From JBAXBF01 sp034429745 (GTDB taxonomy: Bacteria; Chloroflexota; Anaerolineae; Anaerolineales; DRKV01), in contig DAOUFY010000163.1 in the NCBI GenBank assembly GCA_034429745.1, positions 1 through 28,305 on the forward strand: a stretch of DNA of 28,305 nt, written 5' to 3'. The position numbers and the translations under genes are program-made. The stretch's first letter is position 1. Each line of letters opens with the position of its first letter. Under the pieces are notes generated by a model. It was not told the DNA's origin, did not search any database, and worked only from the letters and a program-made list of their open reading frames with translations. Shown one piece after another: positions 22,854 to 28,305 of the stretch.

Positions 22854-23513
22854 TTAAGCTTTATTTATGAGGCGAGCGCGCAAACCAACGACTCGCTCGG
22901 TGCCGTTAAGCAAACGTTTGATATTTGGGCGCAATGACCAAAGGACAACAATTTCCACCAGCACGCCGTAGATAACATAGACCCACGTTGCCTGCTCAAA
23001 AATAGCTCGGTACGCAAAGACAATGATGGCTACGATGCCAACGCTGATGGTTGCCAGAGAGGCGTAGCCAACCCCCAGCCAGAGTACAATGCCTACTGGG
23101 AGGATGTAGTAGATAATGGGCCACCATAAACCAATCGCTCCACCAACACTAGGTGCACCGCCGGCTCCCCCGCGCAAATGAATTTTACCATCTTCGCCAC
23201 GGATGATCATGAATATTGAATAGTTATGCCCGATGATAGCAGCAATGGGAGCAAGCACTTGCAGCCATAAGCTGTGAGGCATGAAGTGATGGGCAATCCA
23301 TACTGCGGCACTTCCCTTAAGGACATCGAGAATGCCAGTGACGATAGCAGCTTTCCAACCTGCGACGCGCATGGTGTTGGTTGTGCCGGTGCGTCCGCTT
23401 TCGTATTGAGTTACATCTTTACCGCTGAAGAGTTTTGTGATAATGAAGCCGTAGGGTACGGCTCCGAGAAGGTAAGCAGCCAATAAAACGCCAATTACCG
23501 TATAAACTTCCAT
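22854..23513 (-). CDS. PlsY-like acyl-phosphate:glycerol-3-phosphate acyltransferase, divergent
   Basis: An integral membrane protein of 219 aa with about five to six hydrophobic helices. The family opening LLGAVPYGFIITKLFSGKDV is present. The first conserved motif reads ESGRTGTTNTMRVAG (usually GSGNxGATN). GHNYSIFMIIRGEDGK occupies the place of the second motif (usually with PVFxxFxGGKG), followed by a Gly-rich HLRGGAGGAPSVGG. The C-terminus SLRPNIKRLLNGTERVVG is typical of PlsY. The enzyme would make lysophosphatidate from acyl phosphate. ATG at 23513 has GGAGG 15 bases upstream; a TTG at 23519 is better spaced and may be the true start. The longer frame to 23567 lacks support. Catalytic residues deviate, so activity is uncertain. 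Confidence 0.78.
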   Translation of the reverse strand: MEVYTVIGVLLAAYLLGAVPYGFIITKLFSGKDVTQYESGRTGTTNTMRVAGWKAAIVTGILDVLKGSAAVWIAHHFMPHSLWLQVLAPIAAIIGHNYSIFMIIRGEDGKIHLRGGAGGAPSVGGAIGLWWPIIYYILPVGIVLWLGVGYASLATISVGIVAIIVFAYRAIFEQATWVYVIYGVLVEIVVLWSLRPNIKRLLNGTERVVGLRARLINKA

Positions 23514-23557
23514 AAACAAACTAATTTCCCTCCACTGTTGAATTGATGCGTGTATTA

Positions 23558-23566
23558 AGTATAACA
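23558..23566 (-). promoter_or_regulatory. Extended -10 promoter of the plsY-like/panE operon
   Basis: The minus strand reads TG-T-TATACT, about 38 bp before the plsY-like start. It is of the same extended -10 type as other promoters here. No clear -35 is seen. Confidence 0.5.
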
Positions 23567-23595
23567 CAATATCAACAGGATAGGTGCGATGAAAA

Positions 23596-24768
23596 TCATC
23601 CTATTAATTCTTTGATAATTTCTTTCATACGGCGGCAATTCACTTCGGCATTGAGCTGTGAAGTGGCAAAGTGAGCGTGCTGCTTGTAAGCTTCAATTTG
23701 TTCAGCGGAGAGGCTATTCAGGGTCATAGCCATTGTTTTTGGCTCGAAGTCATCTGAGACGATGCCGCAATGGTACTGTTCGACGATTTTTTTCATTTCG
23801 ATGCTGGGACCGATGGCGACAGCCAAACGAGCTTGAATGAACTCGAAGAACTTGTTGGGCAGCATGTAAGTGGTATTGAAATTAGTTGGCGGGCATAAAT
23901 ATAACCCGATATCATATTGATGGATAAAAGGGATAATCTCGTAGAATTTGACTGGAGGGATGATGCGGACGTTGTTTCTTTGCTCAACCATGCGGATGAG
24001 CTTTTGCCAATAAGAGGTATTACTGGAAGGGATAAGCATTAGATCCAACGAAAAGCGTTGATCAACATAATCCATCATTTCGATCATCTTTTCACTTCTG
24101 CGATCAGGTGAGGCATCGCCATGATGGATGATGCGGATCTGATGAGGGTTGACAGGTTTAGGCTGGAGGTGATGAAAAGGGGGAAGGCTCATGAACACTT
24201 CTGGCAGGACGCCATACTCTTGCTGATATTGCTGGGCTAAGCCGTCGCTGACGGTGAGGATTTTATCTACACGCTGCAGATAATTCTGGCAGAGAAGAAG
24301 ATTGAAGGGTTTTATCGTAAGATTCCAAAGCAGTGAGTCTTCTGATTCTTTGGGATAATACTCGCGTGCATCAAACAATATTTTTGTTGAATTGTCCTTA
24401 ATAGAAAAAAGAAATGGCAGTAGGTGAAGATCGTGAGAGATGATGAGGTCAAAATGTATTTCTTTTAACGCATTGATATTATGCTGAACCTGTTTGAAGA
24501 AAGGGAAGATAAATCTACCAAAAGAAGGGTACAAGATAAACAGGATTCTCATTAGATAGCGCATGAGTTGAGCATGGGCAGCTTTTGGCTGGCTAAACGT
24601 ATCAGATAAGTGTGAATGCGAGAAAGAATAAGAAACGACACCATCTAGGTTTATTTTTTTCATACCGAATACGTGAAGCTGGCATTCGCTTTTTAAGCAA
24701 TGGATCATCCTATTGGGGCGCGGACTGCGGTTAGGGTCAGGGAAGCAAGCGATGAGGATATTTTTCAT
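23596..24768 (-). CDS. Glycosyltransferase, GT4-like, intact copy of a tandem duplicate
   Basis: A 390-aa protein with the two-domain pattern of GT-B glycosyltransferases. It starts KNILIACFPDPNRSPRPNR, includes DLIISHDLHLLPFLFS (about 107-122) in the N-terminal domain, and SDGLAQQYQ near 170. The second domain has RIIHHGDAS, NNVRIIPPV, a D-GLYLCPP segment and KFFEFIQARLAVAIGPS (about 318-334), which replaces the canonical EX7E region. It starts 3 bp after the stop of its truncated copy and has no Shine-Dalgarno site, so translation may depend on coupling. It would add a sugar to a surface glycan; donor and acceptor are unknown. Its last 740 bp are repeated at 24788-25527. Confidence 0.82.
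   Translation of the reverse strand: MKNILIACFPDPNRSPRPNRMIHCLKSECQLHVFGMKKINLDGVVSYSFSHSHLSDTFSQPKAAHAQLMRYLMRILFILYPSFGRFIFPFFKQVQHNINALKEIHFDLIISHDLHLLPFLFSIKDNSTKILFDAREYYPKESEDSLLWNLTIKPFNLLLCQNYLQRVDKILTVSDGLAQQYQQEYGVLPEVFMSLPPFHHLQPKPVNPHQIRIIHHGDASPDRRSEKMIEMMDYVDQRFSLDLMLIPSSNTSYWQKLIRMVEQRNNVRIIPPVKFYEIIPFIHQYDIGLYLCPPTNFNTTYMLPNKFFEFIQARLAVAIGPSIEMKKIVEQYHCGIVSDDFEPKTMAMTLNSLSAEQIEAYKQHAHFATSQLNAEVNCRRMKEIIKELIG
23606..24345. repeat. Direct repeat unit A of the glycosyltransferase duplication
   Basis: It corresponds base for base to 24788-25527 with a constant offset of 1182 bp at every point checked, so there are no net insertions or deletions. Identity looks high (most differences are third-position changes). 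I did not compute the exact percentage. Confidence 0.9.
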
Positions 24769-24771
24769 AAC

Positions 24772-25579
24772 TTATGATGAGCCAACCAATTCTTTGATAA
24801 TTTCTTTCATACGGCGGCAGTTCACATCTGCGTTAAGTTGGGAGGCGGCGAAGTGAGCGTGCTGCTTGTAAGCTTCGATTTGTTTAGCGGAGAGGCTGTT
24901 CAGGGCCATAGCCATTGTTTTGGGCTCGAAGTCATCTGAGACGATGCCGCATTGGTACTGTTCAACGATTTTTCTCATTTCGATGCTAGGTCCGATGGCC
25001 ACAGCCAAACGGGCTTGAATAAATTCGAAGAACTTGTTGGGCAGCGTATAAGTGAGGTTGAAAGTCGTTGGCGGGCATAAAAATAACCCGATATCATAAT
25101 GATGGATAAAAGAGATAATCTCGTGGAATTTCACAGGAGGTATGATGCGGACGTTGTTGCTTTGGTCGGCCATGCGGATGAGCCTTTGCCAATAAGGGGT
25201 ATAGCTGGTAGGAACAAGCATCAGATCCAAGGAGAAGCGTTGGTCAACGTAATCCATCATTTCGATCATGATTTCTATCTTGCGGGCGGGGGAGGCAACA
25301 CCGTGCCGAATGATGCGGATCTGATGTGGGTTGATGGGTTTAGGCTGGAGGTGATGAAAAGCGGGGAGGCCCATGAACACTTCTGGCAGGACGCCATAAT
25401 CATGCTGATATTGCTGGGCTAAGCCGTCGCTGACGGTGAGGATTTTATCTACACGCTGCAGGTATTTTTGGCAGAGGAAGTGAGCAATAGGTTGATAGGT
25501 TAAGCGCCATAAGAGGGTATTTTCCGCTTGGGTGCGAGTCTCCTTATGGGTTAGGTAGGCAAAAAACGAGGATATGCAT
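24772..25579 (-). pseudogene. Truncated, frameshifted second copy of the glycosyltransferase
   Basis: The 3' three-quarters (to about 25527) match the intact neighbour from LLWxLT through SDGLAQQYQ, NNVRIIPPVKF and KFFEFIQARLAVAIGPS to the end. The N-terminal domain is missing. An ATG at 25579 opens MHILVFCLPNP, clearly similar to the neighbour's MKNILIACFPDP, but it reaches a TAA at 25544-25546, and the downstream domain lies in another frame. Against the 1182-bp offset, about 370 bp, not a multiple of three, are gone. The downstream frame can be opened from 25632, but that beginning is hydrophobic and unrelated. No Shine-Dalgarno site precedes either start. I read it as a decayed duplicate. 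Confidence 0.8.
24788..25527. repeat. Direct repeat unit B of the glycosyltransferase duplication
   Basis: Partner of 23606-24345 at a constant 1182-bp offset. This unit belongs to the truncated copy. Confidence 0.9.
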
Positions 25580-25639
25580 GATAAAGGAGCAATTACTACA
25601 AAAATATATACAGAATTTACCGATATGCACAAATAATGG

Positions 25640-26824
25640 CTATAATAGTTTTATTTTTTGGACACTTTTAAGATATAGCGCTCCTAATATTTTATAAAAT
25701 TTTCTATAAGGATAATGGGTTCTTAAGTGATTAACTATTCTTCCCAGAGTTGAATGTTGAGCATCATTAGCATAGGAGGGGTAATCGAAGATCGTCTTTT
25801 TAGGCATCTGCATTATGGCATCAAACTCATCATCGGATAAGCCAAGTTTTTTGATCACATAATCACGATCCTCTTCTTGCTGAGCAGGAGAGTAGGTTGG
25901 TTTTTCCAATTCTTTTAAGGCATCGCTGCGGCTAATCTCTCCCGAGCAGATTAGGCTGGAAAGGTGCATTCGTCTTTTATCAAAACCAAATTTTACAGGT
26001 AAGATGTAACCCTGGAAAAAGCGTGTATAGACTGACTCATAATGCTTACCTCCATAATACTGCCAGTCGTAATGCTCTTTAAGAAAATTCATTGCTTCTT
26101 GTTTATTGTAATTGATATAATCGAGCAAATAAACCCACAACTGTTTGGACTGATATTTTCTCAAATCTTCAACAGTAAAATGAGGGTAAGTTTTCAAAGG
26201 AATCTTTCCATACCGCTTATGTACATTCTCAATGTATTTCCAGTCATAATGGCCTCTTGACCAGGCAGGAACGGCATGAGATTCTGTTCGGAAATTTTGA
26301 CCAGGAATAACATATTTTATGCCCATTTGGTCTGCGGTTTGGTACATAATAGCAGCGATAGCATGATCGGAAGGTATTTCTGAGTCTGGGGTGGAAGCTT
26401 TAAGGAAAGCCAATTGGAGGTCTTTGAATTCTTCCCAATCAATGACATAGGTATATAAATCTATATTTAGTTTATTGAGGATTTTATGAATATTACTTAC
26501 TGCTAATTCAGAGTCCCAGCCGTTATCTAAGTGAACCGCGAGGGGGCGCAGCCCTAATTCAACGACTTTATGAGAGACAAAAGAACTATCAACTCCGCCG
26601 CTGATACCGATAAGACAGTCATAATCTTTTCCTTTGCCATCATTTTTTATTTTTTGGACAATTTGTTTTAATATTTTCTGTCCTTCTTCGGCTGGGTAGG
26701 TGTAATATTTTATGTACAGGTCATAGTCATGACAGTGGTGACAAACGCCATTTTTATCAAAAGTGATATCAGGGTCAGTAGTATCCATGACACAACGGGT
26801 ACAGATTTGATAATCTTTTTGCAT
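25640..26824 (-). CDS. N-acetyl sugar amidotransferase (WbuX/WbpG/PseA-like)
   Basis: A 394-aa PP-loop ATPase-type enzyme. Two Cys pairs open the protein (CTRC at 8-11 and CHHC at 28-31, a likely zinc site). The PP-loop is CLIGISGGVDSSFVSH (70-85), followed by GLRPLAVHLDNGWDSELA. Further family segments are SDHAIAAIMYQTADQMGIKY and PGQNFRTES. Family members transfer ammonia to turn an acetamido group of a surface sugar into an acetamidino group; in known systems glutamine-derived ammonia comes from HisH/HisF-like partners, which are not visible here. A strong AGGAGG precedes the ATG. The gene lies between a broken nucleotidyltransferase and glycosyltransferases, fitting a role in modified surface glycans or glycoproteins. 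Confidence 0.9.
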   Translation of the reverse strand: MQKDYQICTRCVMDTTDPDITFDKNGVCHHCHDYDLYIKYYTYPAEEGQKILKQIVQKIKNDGKGKDYDCLIGISGGVDSSFVSHKVVELGLRPLAVHLDNGWDSELAVSNIHKILNKLNIDLYTYVIDWEEFKDLQLAFLKASTPDSEIPSDHAIAAIMYQTADQMGIKYVIPGQNFRTESHAVPAWSRGHYDWKYIENVHKRYGKIPLKTYPHFTVEDLRKYQSKQLWVYLLDYINYNKQEAMNFLKEHYDWQYYGGKHYESVYTRFFQGYILPVKFGFDKRRMHLSSLICSGEISRSDALKELEKPTYSPAQQEEDRDYVIKKLGLSDDEFDAIMQMPKKTIFDYPSYANDAQHSTLGRIVNHLRTHYPYRKFYKILGALYLKSVQKIKLL

Positions 26825-26927
26825 GAGCTCCTCCTACGAAAGTGCTTCAAGTTGATTTACAGTTTGGCGTTTAAAAAGTGAGGTATTTGTGCGATAAATC
26901 ATCATAAGAATTATAAATTTAGGAAAA

Positions 26928-27437
26928 TCAAGGTACAAGGAAGAGTTGTTTATGGGTTTCGAAAATTTGTACTGCGTCTTGATAATCGTCTATTCTGCCA
27001 ATATCTAGCCAATAACCCTGAAAATGATAAGCGTTTACCCGGCGGTTATCCCGAAGCAATTTGTGTATAAGATTGGGAAGGTCTAAATAGTTTCCGGGAA
27101 TAATATAGTCTAAAACCCTAGGTCTAAAGATATATACTCCCATGCTGACAGTATAGGTAAGCTGGGGTTTCTCAATATAGTGAGTAATTTGATTATCTTG
27201 GGATATTTCCAAGACCCCTAAATCTATATTAACTTTCTTTTGATACACACCAATGGTAGCATCGGCATTGCTGTTTTTATGATAATCCCACATTTCTTTA
27301 TAGTTCAAGTTAGTGAGTACGTCACCGTTGATGACTAAAAAAGAATCATGGATGTTAGGAATTAATGCCAATGGGCCGGCGGTACCGAGAGGGGTATCCT
27401 CGCGTGAATAACTTATTGAGATTCCGTATTTACTGCT
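26928..27437 (-). pseudogene. Sugar-phosphate nucleotidyltransferase, N-terminal third missing
   Basis: The frame codes the later part of an NTP_transferase (mannose-1-phosphate guanylyltransferase-like or PtmE-like) protein. KYGISISYSREDTPLGTAGP, FLVINGDVLTNLNY, IEKPQLTYTVSMGVYIF and GYWLDIGRIDDYQDA are visible. The nucleotide-binding beginning (GGxGTRLRPLT...PKP) of about 70 residues is absent: the frame closes at a TGA at 27444-27446, and the upstream region belongs to the next glycosyltransferase gene. Homology begins at about 27437 and overlaps the end of that gene by 8 bp. A TTG at 27371 could start only a 147-aa piece without the active-site loop, and it has no Shine-Dalgarno site. The enzyme would otherwise make an NDP- or GDP-sugar for the glycan. 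Confidence 0.78.
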
Positions 27438-28305
27438 TATTAGTCAGCGATAGTCTTTGTGTTTTTTGATGAATTTCCTGAATTCGTTTGATAAATTTTG
27501 GGTAATTCTCTTTTTCCCAGTATCTTTCCTTGAAAATCCGATAACTATTCTCTCGCTTTCTTAGTACTTCAGGGGTTGGGTTAGCAAAGAATAATAATGC
27601 ATCCGCAATTTCTTTATTGGTTGGATTGCAAGATAATAATAAACCATTTTCTTCAGAAACAATTTCCATGTTGCCTCCGACTTTGGTAGCAATAACTGGG
27701 ATTCCACAACTGATTGCCTCCATAATTGATACAGGATTGCCCCCTTCGCTACTACTAGTGTTGATAAATACATCTACTGGATTATCACGATAAAAATTTA
27801 AGATGATATTTCTAGGCTGAAATCCCATGAAATTGATTGCAACATTTGAGTATGATTTGCTTTTTATTGCTTTATTGAATTTTTCTTGTAGAGGACCATC
27901 ACCGAAGTGATGCCATTCAAACCTTTTGCCTGGGTTAGTTTTCGCCGTATATAATACACCCTCTAATATTAATTCCACTCGTTTTACCGGTACTAAGGAT
28001 GAGCAAGACACTATTCTTAAAATATTATCTGTTGAATATTTAGTAGAGAACATAGGGTCAGAAACACCTAAATAACTGGACTCAAAAAGAGAACTGTATA
28101 AAGGATATCTTTTTTTCAAGTAATATTCTCCGTCTCTCGATGCTGTAAAAATATGATCGACCATACTCAAGGACATATCTCTGCATGGAATATAGGGCGG
28201 ATTATGGCGTTCCAGATAAATATCTCCCCCATGTGCTCGAGATATTAAGCAAAGTTTTGGGTATTCTTTTTTTAATAAACCTATTCCCGTTGTCATATAA
28301 TTGAA
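27430..28305 (-). CDS. Glycosyltransferase family 4, 5' end beyond the window
   Basis: The frame is open to the right edge, and codons before the ATG at 28296 read FNY, so the N-terminal domain probably continues outside the window. The visible 291 residues include SRAHGGDIYLE (acceptor-domain end), ASRDGEYYLKKRYP, the second-domain opening RIVSCSSLVPVKRVELI, and the GT4 donor-binding signature SSEGGNPVSIMEAISCGIPVIATKVGGN (the EX7E pattern) in the second half. It would act in surface polysaccharide assembly with an NDP-sugar donor that cannot be identified. The last codons overlap the remnant of the nucleotidyltransferase gene, so its natural C-terminus may have been changed by the rearrangement. 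Confidence 0.88.
   Translation of the reverse strand, partial: FNYMTTGIGLLKKEYPKLCLISRAHGGDIYLERHNPPYIPCRDMSLSMVDHIFTASRDGEYYLKKRYPLYSSLFESSYLGVSDPMFSTKYSTDNILRIVSCSSLVPVKRVELILEGVLYTAKTNPGKRFEWHHFGDGPLQEKFNKAIKSKSYSNVAINFMGFQPRNIILNFYRDNPVDVFINTSSSEGGNPVSIMEAISCGIPVIATKVGGNMEIVSEENGLLLSCNPTNKEIADALLFFANPTPEVLRKRENSYRIFKERYWEKENYPKFIKRIQEIHQKTQRLSLTNKQ

Noticed and set aside
22911..22920. A third perfect CAAACGTTTG palindrome
   Set aside because: It lies inside the plsY-like coding region at the conserved NIKRLL codons, far from any promoter, so a chance occurrence dictated by the protein sequence is more likely than an operator.
23514..23567. Longer start for the plsY-like gene
   Set aside because: The extension would be upstream of the GGAGG site and overlap the promoter; it adds a sequence that does not resemble the family.
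23606..25527. Possible insertion sequence because of long direct repeats
   Set aside because: The repeats are glycosyltransferase coding sequence with no transposase or terminal inverted repeats, so a gene duplication explains them.
25641..25646. TATAAT on the plus strand
   Set aside because: It lies in the 3' end of a minus-strand gene, with no rightward gene downstream.

Overview
The window is bacterial: dense short-gap operons, Shine-Dalgarno sites, sigma70-type promoters and three bacterial tRNAs. My best guess is a Chloroflexota bacterium of the Anaerolineae type. This is inference from the mix of tandem FemAB-like transferases, orphan beta-class DNA methyltransferase, divergent PlsY and ETF pair; no rRNA or marker gene settles it.

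Left part (1-4258): a leftward operon with two thiamine-diphosphate enzymes, a split transketolase and a 2-oxoacid dehydrogenase E1 alpha/beta pair, ends in a LacI-family regulator that runs off the left edge. Its promoter carries two perfect CAAACGTTTG palindromes 32 bp apart, so the operon looks autoregulated by its own last gene. A nearly identical site lies at 18961-18970 on the promoter of an orphan sugar-binding lipoprotein gene.

Centre-left (4259-16605): rightward envelope genes come first, a membrane-bound nucleotide-sugar 4,6-dehydratase-like protein and two FemAB-like transferases. Two leftward genes follow: an orphan DNA methyltransferase and an unusual fusion of a ferredoxin-NADP reductase-like flavoprotein with a GNAT acetyltransferase. 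Then come holB with a GAF histidine kinase, the etfB-etfA pair, and a convergent tRNA-dihydrouridine synthase.

Centre-right (16637-23580): an SDR dehydrogenase sits downstream of the sugar-binding protein gene, which is interrupted by one in-frame TGA. Next are a phosphodiesterase/alkaline phosphatase-superfamily enzyme and a tRNA-Phe/Gly/Cys operon with a near-consensus promoter and a terminator. A membrane protein with a degenerate GGDEF domain and a plsY-like/panE operon complete this part.

Right part (23596-28305): a leftward surface-glycan cluster, visibly more AT-rich at its right end, holds glycosyltransferases and an N-acetyl sugar amidotransferase. It shows decay: a tandemly duplicated glycosyltransferase whose second copy has lost about 370 bp and its reading frame, and a sugar nucleotidyltransferase without its N-terminal third.

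Several promoters share an extended -10 (TG-N-TATAAT). At three genes the -10 ends only 6-8 nt before the start codon, which predicts leaderless mRNAs. No CRISPR array, insertion sequence or rRNA gene was seen, and no stretch over 300 bp lacks a gene.
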